Shown here: positions 8,514-16,568 of the stretch, in pieces
Position numbering within the stretch: the stretch's first letter is position 1
Layout of the letters: every line of letters begins with the position of its first letter
The notes under the pieces: generated by a model
What the model was told of the DNA's origin: nothing
Seen by the model: the letters and a program-made list of their open reading frames with translations, nothing else
Databases searched by the model: none
Made by a program: the position numbers and the translations under genes
Source of the DNA: Pseudomonas sp. PB106
GTDB taxonomy: Bacteria; Pseudomonadota; Gammaproteobacteria; Pseudomonadales; Pseudomonadaceae
Assembly: GCF_009764645.1 (NCBI RefSeq)
Contig: NZ_RWIM01000052.1
Coordinates: 51,915-115,914 of the forward strand
DNA: 64,000 nt
Reading direction: 5' to 3'

Positions 8514-8590
8514 ATCAAAAGATCCCAGCCTTCGGCAGCTCCTACACGAAATGCGCCCCTCTGTAGGAGCTGCCGAAGGCTGCGATCTTT
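8514..8590. repeat. REP pair (inverted) between lpd and lrp
   Basis: Two arms, 8514-8546 and 8561-8590, are inverted copies of the GTAGGAGCTGCCGAAGGCTG / CGATCTTTTGAT repeat seen at four other places in this window. The pair fills the gap between the convergent lpd and Lrp-family genes and can fold into a strong hairpin, so it may also act as the terminator. Confidence 0.9.
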
Positions 8591-8595
8591 GCTAG

Positions 8596-9069
8596 TCAGG
8601 CCGGAAGATGCCCAAGCGGCAACGCCCCCGGCGTCTTCACCGTATGAATCGCGAAGTTGCTGCGAATGTCGCTCACTCCCGGCAACTTCAACAGGCAGCC
8701 ACTGAGAAAGCGGTCATAGGCGCGTAGATCCGGCACCACCACTTGCAGCAGAAAATCCGATTCACCCGACACCAGAAACGCTGAAATTACTTCCGGCAAT
8801 GCCGTCACCGCTGCGTAAAACGCTTCGGCCTGTGCATCGTTATGGCGCTCGACCTTGACCCCGACAAACACCGTCAGCCCCAAGCCGACTTCGTCGCGAT
8901 CCAGATTGGCCTGGTAGCCACGAATCACCCCCGCCTCTTCCAGCATCCGCACCCGGCGCAAACACGGCGACGCCGACAGGCCGATTTCATCCGCCAGCTC
9001 GACGTTGCTCAACCGTCCATTGCGTTGCAGTGCGGCGAGGATTTTGCGATCAAAGGCGTCGAGTTTCAT
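8596..9069 (-). CDS. Lrp/AsnC family transcriptional regulator
   Basis: A 157-residue protein with an N-terminal winged helix-turn-helix (FDRKILAALQRNGRLSNVEL then EIGLSASPCLRRVRMLEEAGVI) and a C-terminal RAM ligand-binding domain (about 65-145, with the LVSGESDFLLQVVVPDL strand). It is divergent from the LysE-family exporter gene starting at 9214, with 144 bases between. Divergent Lrp/LysE pairs usually mean the regulator senses an amino acid and switches on its exporter. The inducing amino acid is not determinable here. Confidence 0.93.
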   Translation of the reverse strand: MKLDAFDRKILAALQRNGRLSNVELADEIGLSASPCLRRVRMLEEAGVIRGYQANLDRDEVGLGLTVFVGVKVERHNDAQAEAFYAAVTALPEVISAFLVSGESDFLLQVVVPDLRAYDRFLSGCLLKLPGVSDIRSNFAIHTVKTPGALPLGHLPA

Positions 9070-9213
9070 GTTTGGCAGATTCCGATGGATATGACTTCCG
9101 AAACTCGAAGGTTATGCCAAATTCAGCAGGTGTTGAAGCTGACTACGCAAGCACCTGCGGCACCCTCCGACCCTAGACTGAGCGCACCGAATCGACAACG
9201 AAAGGAGCGCAAT

Positions 9214-9843
9214 GTGGCAAGTCTCTGGCTGTTTTTTCTGGCGCTGGCGGTGGTGTTTCTGTTGCCCGGCCCAGACATGATCCTGTTGCTGCAAACCGGT
9301 GCCCGGCAGGGAAGAACCGCCGCGCTGGCAACGGCCATCGGCCTCGGGATTGCCCGGGGCTGTCATGTGGCGTTAGCGGCGTTGGGGTTGGCGGCGCTGT
9401 TCAAGGCTGCACCGTGGACGTTCGACGTGGTCAGGCTGGCCGGCGCGGCCTATCTGCTGTGGATCGGCATTCAATGCCTGCGCAGCACACTGTTGCCAGA
9501 TCTGCAGGCCGGCCAAATGGCCGACAGTCACGGACAATGGCGCGAAGCAGTGCGCCGGGGTCTGCTGACTAATCTGCTCAATCCCAAAGCGTTGTTGTTC
9601 TGCTCGGTGTTGCTGCCGCAGTTCATCATCAATGACGGCGCGCCGGTCCTGAGCCAATTTGCCCTGCTCGGCGCGCTGCTGGTCGGTATCGGCCTGCTGT
9701 TCGATTGCGCCTACGCCTTGACCGGCGCCGCGTTGGGCCGTTGGCTGCAACACAGTCCAACGGCGCAACGGGTGCAGCAATGGCTGTTCGGCAGCCTGTT
9801 GATCGGCTTTGCGGTGCGCCTGACCTTCGTCCAGCAGGCTTAG
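9214..9843 (+). CDS. LysE/RhtB family amino-acid exporter
   Basis: A 209-residue membrane protein with the LysE/RhtB signature LPGPDMILLLQTGARQGRTAAL near the N-terminus and about six hydrophobic segments, the normal family length. The frame is open farther upstream, but the GTG at 9214 is chosen because an AAAGGAG ribosome site sits directly before it and the protein then begins at the first membrane helix. It is probably an efflux pump for amino acids or derivatives, controlled by the divergent Lrp-type gene. The TAG stop overlaps the stop of the convergent gene at 9840 by 4 bases. Confidence 0.9.
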   Translation: MASLWLFFLALAVVFLLPGPDMILLLQTGARQGRTAALATAIGLGIARGCHVALAALGLAALFKAAPWTFDVVRLAGAAYLLWIGIQCLRSTLLPDLQAGQMADSHGQWREAVRRGLLTNLLNPKALLFCSVLLPQFIINDGAPVLSQFALLGALLVGIGLLFDCAYALTGAALGRWLQHSPTAQRVQQWLFGSLLIGFAVRLTFVQQA

Positions 9844-11978
9844 CCTTTACGGGCCTTGCGCTGGCGACGCGTGATCAACAACAACGCCGCAGCGCTGACC
9901 AGCACAATCGCGCCGATCTGCACCGGCCACTTGTACGGCCGTAGCGATGAGCGCACGTCATCGGTGACCTGGGTGACGTAGCGCTTATCGGCATTTTCGA
10001 AATCCGGATACGGGCATTGATTGCCGAAATCCACCGCCCACGGCACGAACGGGCCTTCCTTGACGTAACGCTGGTACAGCGCACTTTGATCTTCCAGGCT
10101 GCTGTTCCAGCCCGCTGCGTTGCACAACACGGCGGCAAACGCCTGACTGGTGTGCGGCAGATTGTCGGCGGCGCGACTGGCCAGTTCGGTGGCGACAAAG
10201 CGATAGTGATAACGCTGATCCGGTTTCGCTGCGCTGGCCTGTTGACGTTTTACTTCGGCCTCAGAAACCAGCGGGCCGACTTTCAGCTCGGCGCTTTCCA
10301 GTGAATAGTTGCCGCCGAACGTGGCGTAGTCCGGCGCCATCTCGTATCCAAGAATGTCCATGCCCCACTCGCGCGCCGTCCACGCCGCGTTATACAGCGC
10401 ACTCGCGCGTTTGGTCGGCCACCACGCCGAGTCGGCTTTCAAGCGTTGCTGGCCGTAGAGCCGAGCCTTGTTTTGCAGATCAGGATTGTCGAAGTAAGCG
10501 ACCGCTTCGGCGTAATGCCCCTCACGCAGCAAGCGCCGACCGAGCAGGTTGCGCAGGCTGGCGGCGACCGGCAGCGGCACGTAGCTGTCGCGTTCCTGCT
10601 GAGTCAGCACGGGCGGCGCCGGCACATTGTCGTCGACGTACTGCTTGAGTTCGTCGACGGTCAATACGCGCTCGGCCACCGTCGCTGCATCGAACCAATA
10701 AGTGCTGTCGCTGCGATACAACTGCACAAACGCTTGCAGGTATTCGCCGCGCTGCAGGGCGAGAATTGCGCTTTCGCCCTCGACCCGGCATTTCGGCTGC
10801 AGGCTTTCGTAGGCCCAATCCGGCGTGCGGCGATAACCCCAATCTTCCTTTTGGGGGAAGGCTTGCGCGGCTTTCGAGTAGGCCGCAGCCGCAGCATTCT
10901 TATCGCCGTCACGCACCGCCAGCTTGGCCCGCAGCCACCACGCCAGCCCGCCGTCACCGGCGTTCTCGAGGAAGGCCTTGGCGCTGGCGTAATCGCCCTG
11001 TTGATAACTCATCGCCGCCAGACGATCAGCATTTTCCAGGCTGCCACGGGTGCTGTTTTGCAGCAGCTTCACCAGTTTCTTTTGGTTCGGCGGCTCGTCG
11101 CCAAACGACCAGCCCTGGCGGCTGACCAAGGATGCCGTGACCAGTTGCTGCACCGATTTATGCTGGAGCAACTCGGCCAGTTCGGCCTCGGGCAACTCCG
11201 CCAGTTCATTCATCAATTGTTTGAGCGAGGTGTAACCGACTGCTGAGCCGTGCAGATTCTGCGCCTCATACAATTCGATGGCGCCGTTCCAGTCGCCCGC
11301 CGTACGCAGCACCCGCGCCTCTTCGCCGAGACTGGCGACACCCAGTTCCAGCGGATCGCTGAAACCGTCGATGCTCAGCTGCCGGGCCTGACGGAACGCG
11401 TCACGGGACTGTTCCAGCGCCGTCACCGCAGCGCCAGCCTCGCTGCTCATGGCAAACCAGGTTCGCCCCAGCGAATACGCCGCCCAGGTGCTGCGCAACG
11501 GTCGTTGATCCGCCGACAGCGCCAGCAGCTTGTTGAAATACTCGACGGCGAGTGGATGATCGCCGGTGGCGAACGCCACCGCACCGGCCACGTACAAGCG
11601 GATTTCCGCCGGCAGACTGGCGCCCTGCACCTCGACCTGATGCGCATCGCTCAGCCCGCGCAGTTGCTTGACCAGCGCTTGCTGCTCGGCACTCAGACCC
11701 AGCTGTTCGGCCTTTTCCCGCGCCTCGGCAGCTGCATTTTCATCGCCGTACAGGTCGCTGGGATTGTGCGTCGCAGCAGTGACGTTCTTCAGTCCAGCGA
11801 TGGCTTGGCCGAGGCGGCTGAGTTCGAAATTGAAGTTGCCCTCCGGCAGATCGGCCAAAGTCTGCGCACGGTTATCGAGCAGGCGCATCGGGAAGTCCGG
11901 GCCGCAGGCCAGCGCCGACCCCAACGGCAAGCAGAGGCTCAGGCAGAGCAGATGGCGGGGCCAGTTACGGGTCAACAT
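9840..11978 (-). CDS. Exported repeat-rich protein of unknown function (712 aa)
   Basis: I do not recognise this family. The ATG at 11978 follows an AAGGAGGTTC ribosome site; an open extension upstream is not used because it runs into the preceding gene. The protein has a signal peptide (about 1-24, ...GSALACG), a long helical, Ala/Leu-rich middle with TPR-like spacing (such as YFNKLLALSADQRPLRSTWA and YASAKAFLENAGDGGLAWW), and a C-terminal transmembrane helix followed by a basic tail (RRQRKARKG). Topology suggests a periplasmic helical-repeat domain anchored in the inner membrane. It overlaps the upstream DUF3142 lipoprotein gene by 14 bases, so the two probably act together. Confidence 0.8.
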   Translation of the reverse strand: MLTRNWPRHLLCLSLCLPLGSALACGPDFPMRLLDNRAQTLADLPEGNFNFELSRLGQAIAGLKNVTAATHNPSDLYGDENAAAEAREKAEQLGLSAEQQALVKQLRGLSDAHQVEVQGASLPAEIRLYVAGAVAFATGDHPLAVEYFNKLLALSADQRPLRSTWAAYSLGRTWFAMSSEAGAAVTALEQSRDAFRQARQLSIDGFSDPLELGVASLGEEARVLRTAGDWNGAIELYEAQNLHGSAVGYTSLKQLMNELAELPEAELAELLQHKSVQQLVTASLVSRQGWSFGDEPPNQKKLVKLLQNSTRGSLENADRLAAMSYQQGDYASAKAFLENAGDGGLAWWLRAKLAVRDGDKNAAAAAYSKAAQAFPQKEDWGYRRTPDWAYESLQPKCRVEGESAILALQRGEYLQAFVQLYRSDSTYWFDAATVAERVLTVDELKQYVDDNVPAPPVLTQQERDSYVPLPVAASLRNLLGRRLLREGHYAEAVAYFDNPDLQNKARLYGQQRLKADSAWWPTKRASALYNAAWTAREWGMDILGYEMAPDYATFGGNYSLESAELKVGPLVSEAEVKRQQASAAKPDQRYHYRFVATELASRAADNLPHTSQAFAAVLCNAAGWNSSLEDQSALYQRYVKEGPFVPWAVDFGNQCPYPDFENADKRYVTQVTDDVRSSLRPYKWPVQIGAIVLVSAAALLLITRRQRKARKG

Positions 11979-13149
11979 GCGAACCTCCTTGATCAATATG
12001 TGCACAACGCGCCCAACCGATGGCGCGTTGTCCGCCCGCCGGCATTCGGCCGTCACGCAGGCGGGTGAAGGTAAGCAGATCCGGGCCTTGTTGCAATGCA
12101 TAACCGGCGAGCGCATCGGCGCCTTCGCAGCCTTGCGCCTGCAGGGTGATGCGCGCTGGCCAGGCACGGTCGAGGTTGCCGGGGTTGTCGAGTCTGATGT
12201 CGTAGAGACCGTTGTGTTCGCTGAACGTCACGCCGAGCCGGCTGCTCAACGCATCGCCCCGTGCCACGGCGCGCAAGGTGGTCAGGCTCCAGGCGCGACG
12301 GTCATTGGCCAGCGGCAGGCGAAACCAGATCAACCCGGCCAGATGCTCTGGCGGGTCTTCGCGCAACACCTTGCCGAGTTGACGCAATTGCAGCGGATCG
12401 GCGAGCAGCTCCCGACGCGCGCCGCCCCGCTCAAGCTGCACTTCGCTTTCTACCAGCGGCGCCCCGCCGTCATCCGGCAACAGCGCGACACCGTAAGCCG
12501 GCAGCGCGAGATAAAACGGTTTATCGGTGATGCGCGCCCAAGCCTTGGCCCATTTCAACGCCTGATCAGCCTCGAACAGCCCCCGGCGTGGATCGCTGAC
12601 GGCGTGGACTTGCAGCACGCTGCTGTCGACGGTTTGCAGAAGTGCAGGCAGTTGCGCACTGTCGAGCCAGGCCGGCAGTGCGGTGATGCTCAGCGGCAGG
12701 GTCGTTGGCAATGCCGAGCGCAGATGTTTGAGGAATTCAGCGTAAGCCGGCAAACGTGCGTTACCGGCATCGTGATCGATTTCGACGCCGCTCAGGGTCA
12801 GGCCTTGCGCTTGCCAGTCGTTGAGCAGCTGAAGGATTTGCGCGGTGACTTGATCCTGATCCAGCGACTTGAGCTGGCCGTCGAGACGGATCACCGCAAT
12901 CAGCGGACGGCCATCGGCTTTCAACAGTGGCGCATCAATCAGCGCCCGGCTCCATCCGGCATTCGGGAAGGCTTGCAGCGCGAGCACGCGCAGTGTCGAG
13001 AAGTCATCGTGGCTGTCGCGCAACGCCGCCTCATGGGCCGGCGTCCATTGGCGTTGCCAGATATAGAGTTGTTGGTCGAGGGGCGGCGCGTCGTGTTGCT
13101 CGCAACCCGAGAGCAACAATCCCAAAAGCAGCCCGACAATAAAGCGCAT
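11965..13149 (-). CDS. DUF3142 family lipoprotein
   Basis: A 394-residue protein with a lipoprotein signal peptide whose lipobox is LLSGC (Cys16), followed by a domain I assign to DUF3142: LYIWQRQWTPAH, then VEIDHDAGNARLPAYAEFL and LALPAYGVALL, a layout like a glycoside-hydrolase-type TIM barrel with acidic residues at strand ends. The function of the family is not established to my knowledge. It is first of a two-gene operon with the 712-residue exported protein, overlapping it by 14 bases. A REP pair lies just upstream, between this gene and the methyltransferase gene. Confidence 0.82.
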   Translation of the reverse strand: MRFIVGLLLGLLLSGCEQHDAPPLDQQLYIWQRQWTPAHEAALRDSHDDFSTLRVLALQAFPNAGWSRALIDAPLLKADGRPLIAVIRLDGQLKSLDQDQVTAQILQLLNDWQAQGLTLSGVEIDHDAGNARLPAYAEFLKHLRSALPTTLPLSITALPAWLDSAQLPALLQTVDSSVLQVHAVSDPRRGLFEADQALKWAKAWARITDKPFYLALPAYGVALLPDDGGAPLVESEVQLERGGARRELLADPLQLRQLGKVLREDPPEHLAGLIWFRLPLANDRRAWSLTTLRAVARGDALSSRLGVTFSEHNGLYDIRLDNPGNLDRAWPARITLQAQGCEGADALAGYALQQGPDLLTFTRLRDGRMPAGGQRAIGWARCAHIDQGGSHVDP

Positions 13150-13198
13150 ACCTTCCTAATCCCTGACATCACAAGGCTGCAAGGTTACACAAAAACCC

Positions 13199-13291
13199 CG
13201 TAGGAGCTGTCGAGTGAAACGAGGCTGCGATCTTTTGATCTTGTTTTTAGAATCAAGATCAAAAGATCGCAGCGTGCCGCAGCTCCTACAG
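13199..13291. repeat. REP pair overlapping the methyltransferase stop codon
   Basis: Arms at about 13199-13242 and 13255-13291 are inverted copies of the window's REP arm. The left copy is degenerate (GAGCTGTCGAGTGAAACGAG in place of GAGCTGCCGCAGG). The right copy runs into the end of the methyltransferase gene and provides its TAG stop at 13286-13288. Confidence 0.88.
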
Positions 13292-14122
13292 AGGTGTCGC
13301 GGGTTTACGGGCGATGATCACCTGGCTTTTCGCGACAACGGCATCCAGCGCCTGCTTGATCTGCGCGCCACGCGGCGAACTCAGCACCGCTTGCCAGGTA
13401 TCGGCCCAGTGATTGAGCAGCGGGTGATCCGGGTTGCTGAAATCGACCTTGGCTTCCCAGAACAGCAGCATCCACATCGACCAGTAGAAACCGTACTGGC
13501 TGTGGCTGATGATCTCCAGCCCCGCCTCGCTGACCATCGCCTTGAACTGCTCTTCGCTGATGATGCGAATGTGGTTGGGCTTCTGGAAGTACTCGGCAGC
13601 GGCGATGTCTTTTTGCAGGTCTTCGGAGCTTGGGTGCGGCACGCTGAGCAAATACAGCGCGCCGGGTTTGCCCACGCGCACCAGCTCCGCGAGAAATTGC
13701 GCCGGATCATCGACGTGTTCGATGACTTCGGTGGAGACCACACGCGTCGCCGTGGCATCGGCAATCGGCAGCGGATTGCAGTCGGTGACGTGGCATTCGA
13801 CCTCCCGCGCCGGCGTGTCGCTGAGCCGCTGGCGGGTTGCTTCGACCTTGGCGCCGTCGATGTCGGCGATGATGATCTTCGCCCCACGCATGCCGCAGAA
13901 ATGCACATTGCCGCCGTCGCCGCAGCCGACATCGAGCAGCGTATCGTCGGCGCTCACCGGAAAGTCTTTGAACAGCTCGCCGGTTTCCTGGTTGAACCAG
14001 CCACTGAGCATCGCATCGTGCAGGCCGAGCATGTATGGATCGGTCTTCTCGGCAGTCGCGACAGGCTGCGCGGGGGCCGGTGCAGGCGTGCCCGCCGTGA
14101 GTTTCTTCAAAAGGCTCAGCAT
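13286..14122 (-). CDS. Class I SAM-dependent methyltransferase, polysaccharide locus
   Basis: A 278-residue protein. An Ala/Pro-rich N-terminal stretch (about 11-25) precedes a class I methyltransferase fold with the SAM-binding motif DVGCGDGG (64-71), an acidic strand end (IIIADIDGAKVEA) and the VVSTEVIEHVDDP motif typical of Methyltransf_11/UbiE-like enzymes. It is the last gene of the minus-strand glycan operon (18139 to 13286) and overlaps the acyltransferase gene by 7 bases. In P. aeruginosa a methyltransferase in the PA5455-PA5459 group is needed for complete A-band polysaccharide, and this is the likely counterpart. The proposed substrate is a terminal rhamnose; that is inference. Confidence 0.85.
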   Translation of the reverse strand: MLSLLKKLTAGTPAPAPAQPVATAEKTDPYMLGLHDAMLSGWFNQETGELFKDFPVSADDTLLDVGCGDGGNVHFCGMRGAKIIIADIDGAKVEATRQRLSDTPAREVECHVTDCNPLPIADATATRVVSTEVIEHVDDPAQFLAELVRVGKPGALYLLSVPHPSSEDLQKDIAAAEYFQKPNHIRIISEEQFKAMVSEAGLEIISHSQYGFYWSMWMLLFWEAKVDFSNPDHPLLNHWADTWQAVLSSPRGAQIKQALDAVVAKSQVIIARKPATPL

Positions 14123-15270
14123 GAGGTGGCTCCAGAGGATGGGACGGCGGTTCGCGAAGTACCGAGGCGTTTGACCAGCGCGGCGCCGCGATTGCGCATG
14201 GGCATTTCGATGAAGCGATAATTCAGTTCACTGAGCAGCACGATCAAACCGAACGCCAGCAACAGCGTGAGGATCGGGTGCCCGGCCGGGCTCGGCAGGC
14301 CGGCGGTTTGCAAGCGGAAAATCAGTTCGCGCACCAGTTGATAGGCCGGAATATGGATCAGGTAGATGCCATAGGAGCGGCTGCCAATCCAGGCCAGCAC
14401 ACGCTGAACGCCACCGGCCGGCATCAGGTAATCGCGGTTGTACGAAGCAATCCACACCAGCAACGCGCTGAGCACGGCGATCACGCCGATGCGGTAATTG
14501 ACGAAGGTAAAACGGTCGGTAGCCATGTAGCTCATGAATACGCCGATCACTACCAGCGCCGCAATCCCCGCCCACGGGCGTCGCAAGAACGTCGGCTGCC
14601 AGCGCTGATAGCTCGGCTGTGCGCTCCACATGGCGAGCAACACGCCGAGGGCCAGCGCATCGGTGCGCACCACCATCAGCAGCGGCGTGCGCAAGGTGAA
14701 CAATTGCACCGCGACCAGCGCCAGCAGCGCCCAGACCAGATGCTTGCGGCACAGCACAATCAGTAGCGGGAACAGCAGGTAAAACTGCTCCTCCAGCGAC
14801 AGGCTCCAATAGACGAAACTGCTGCCGTATTCGTAGTGAAAGAAGCTGTCGGCAAAGCGGAAGTTGGCGTACTGGAACACTCCCGCCAATGTCGCTTGCA
14901 GGTTGGCGGACAGCGTACCGAATGCCCCGGAACGATTGACGAACAGGCACGCCAGCAACATCAGCGCCAGCCACAACCACGCAGAAGGCAAGAGTCGAAA
15001 AGCCCTGCGCAGCCAGAAATTGCGCGTCTGCTGCCAGTATTCCTGCCGCGTGGTGCAGCCTTGCAGTGCCGGGATCAGGCTGCGAGCAATCACAAAACCG
15101 GAGATGGCGAAGAACAGATCGACGCCCCACCAGGGCTGCGCCCAGGCATGGATTTTTTCCAGCAAGGGCACCGCGTCAGTGAACAGGCTGCCCTGCAGGT
15201 GATGGAACAGCACGCCCAGTACCGCAATGGCGCGCAGGACTTCAATGTCCATGATCCGTCGGCTGTTCAT
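14116..15270 (-). CDS. Acyltransferase 3 (OafA/YrhL) family membrane protein
   Basis: A 384-residue integral membrane protein with about ten hydrophobic segments. The N-terminus has the family motif DIEVLRAIAVLGVLFHH (His23-His24 on the first helix) followed by WWGVDLFFAISGFVI, and later SFVYWSLSLEEQFYLLFPLL, all hallmarks of acyltransferase-3 proteins that O-acetylate surface sugars. The start overlaps the upstream glycosyltransferase by 4 bases and the stop overlaps the methyltransferase by 7. Context points to O-acetylation of the A-band polysaccharide or its terminal sugar. No C-terminal SGNH domain is present. Confidence 0.9.
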   Translation of the reverse strand: MNSRRIMDIEVLRAIAVLGVLFHHLQGSLFTDAVPLLEKIHAWAQPWWGVDLFFAISGFVIARSLIPALQGCTTRQEYWQQTRNFWLRRAFRLLPSAWLWLALMLLACLFVNRSGAFGTLSANLQATLAGVFQYANFRFADSFFHYEYGSSFVYWSLSLEEQFYLLFPLLIVLCRKHLVWALLALVAVQLFTLRTPLLMVVRTDALALGVLLAMWSAQPSYQRWQPTFLRRPWAGIAALVVIGVFMSYMATDRFTFVNYRIGVIAVLSALLVWIASYNRDYLMPAGGVQRVLAWIGSRSYGIYLIHIPAYQLVRELIFRLQTAGLPSPAGHPILTLLLAFGLIVLLSELNYRFIEMPMRNRGAALVKRLGTSRTAVPSSGATSC

Positions 15271-16568
15271 GCTTGAGGTGTTTCCACGAGGGTCGCGTTG
15301 AGTTCGAGCAACTGCGCGAAGAACACCTGCAAACGCTGCTCGGCCACCGCTTGGCTGCAGAATCCTTGCAGGCTATGGACGGCTTGCGCCGACATCTGTG
15401 CGTAACGCTCAGGGTGATTTTTCGCCACGTCGTAACTGGCCTGATAGGCCTGGCACAACGACGCCCAGTTGGTCACATACCGTAAGGTACGGAAGGCCTT
15501 GCGCGGGTCGTGGGGCCAGGCGGTGAGTTCGTCGGTGGACTCGATCAGGAACGCGTTTTCGGCGCTCAGGTAATCGATCATCGCCGTAGTACGCGGAGCC
15601 ACCGCCGGTTTGCCGCAGGACATGAACTCCATCAGCGGCAGGCACTGGCCTTCGCCGTAGGAAGTGTTCACCACGTAGCGGGTCGCTTGCACCAGTCGCT
15701 CGTAATCGGGGTCGGCGAGATAGCCGTAGATCAGCACGATGCGGCAGCGATAGGACTGGTTCTTGTACAGGTGATGGAGGATGTCACCGAGGGCTTCTTC
15801 GGCATCGTGATGGGTAAGCTTGAGCACCAGCGTAGCGTCGTCGACGTCGCGAAAACTCACGCAGAAGGCACTGAGCATGTCTTCCCAGTTCTTGCGCCCA
15901 TCGCCGGGGTTGAACACCGAGGTGTACACCACACCGTCGAGCAGCAGTTCCTGTTCGGTGATCGGTGCGGCGAAATCGATGCCTTTGCCACAGCGCAGAT
16001 GTTCCGGGCCGAACGCATTCAGGTCGAGGGTTCGGCTGTCGGCGACCAGCCCCTTGATCTTCAGGCGGAACGACTCGCCCGGCGCCTGCCCCTGCAACTG
16101 CGCGCCCCGTGCAGCGAAGCGATCCCACACTGGCGCAGGCACGGCGACGATCGGGTAATCAGCGCCCATCGCCTCACGCACGGCGTTGACGGTGTAGCTG
16201 GAATGAGTGATCGCCGCGCCACAGGCCCGCAGCACAGTACGCCAGTCATTGCGCGGTTCACCGGCGAAGGCTTCGTTGGGGATGGTGCTGAATTCCCAGG
16301 CAAACACCGGCAACGTCGGACAGGCCAGATGCACCGGGGTGCGATGCGGCGGCGAGAACGACAGAAACACGCAAGGCTCGCCCCGGCTCAGGCATTCCCG
16401 GTACAGCGCATCGACCTCGCGCTGCGGATCAACGACTTCCACCACCCGCCCGAGACGTTCGAGCACCGGCCGGTATTCCTTGAGCACGAAGTAATAGCTG
16501 TACTCCGAACGCCCGAGATTCTGCGCGATGGTGTGCTGGTTGGTTTCCGAATGGATGATGATCAGCAT
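15267..16568 (-). CDS. Glycosyltransferase, second tandem paralogue
   Basis: A 433-residue cytoplasmic glycosyltransferase, GT4-like in its C-terminal half. Near residue 300 it has YVNTSYGEGQCLPLMEFMSC followed by GKPAVAP, the nucleotide-sugar-binding region with its conserved acidic residue. The N-terminal half (SEYSYYFVLKEYRPVLERLG and FLSFSPPHRTPVHL) is clearly paralogous to the upstream 525-residue protein, so the pair arose by tandem duplication. It overlaps the upstream gene by 7 bases. By position it corresponds to PA5455/PA5456-type enzymes required for common-polysaccharide-antigen synthesis. Donor and acceptor are unknown. Confidence 0.85.
   Translation of the reverse strand: MLIIIHSETNQHTIAQNLGRSEYSYYFVLKEYRPVLERLGRVVEVVDPQREVDALYRECLSRGEPCVFLSFSPPHRTPVHLACPTLPVFAWEFSTIPNEAFAGEPRNDWRTVLRACGAAITHSSYTVNAVREAMGADYPIVAVPAPVWDRFAARGAQLQGQAPGESFRLKIKGLVADSRTLDLNAFGPEHLRCGKGIDFAAPITEQELLLDGVVYTSVFNPGDGRKNWEDMLSAFCVSFRDVDDATLVLKLTHHDAEEALGDILHHLYKNQSYRCRIVLIYGYLADPDYERLVQATRYVVNTSYGEGQCLPLMEFMSCGKPAVAPRTTAMIDYLSAENAFLIESTDELTAWPHDPRKAFRTLRYVTNWASLCQAYQASYDVAKNHPERYAQMSAQAVHSLQGFCSQAVAEQRLQVFFAQLLELNATLVETPQA

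Noticed and set aside
9211..9240. ATG at 9213 as the start of the LysE-family gene
   Set aside because: It is in a different frame; the GTG at 9214 gives the family N-terminus with the ribosome site at the right distance.
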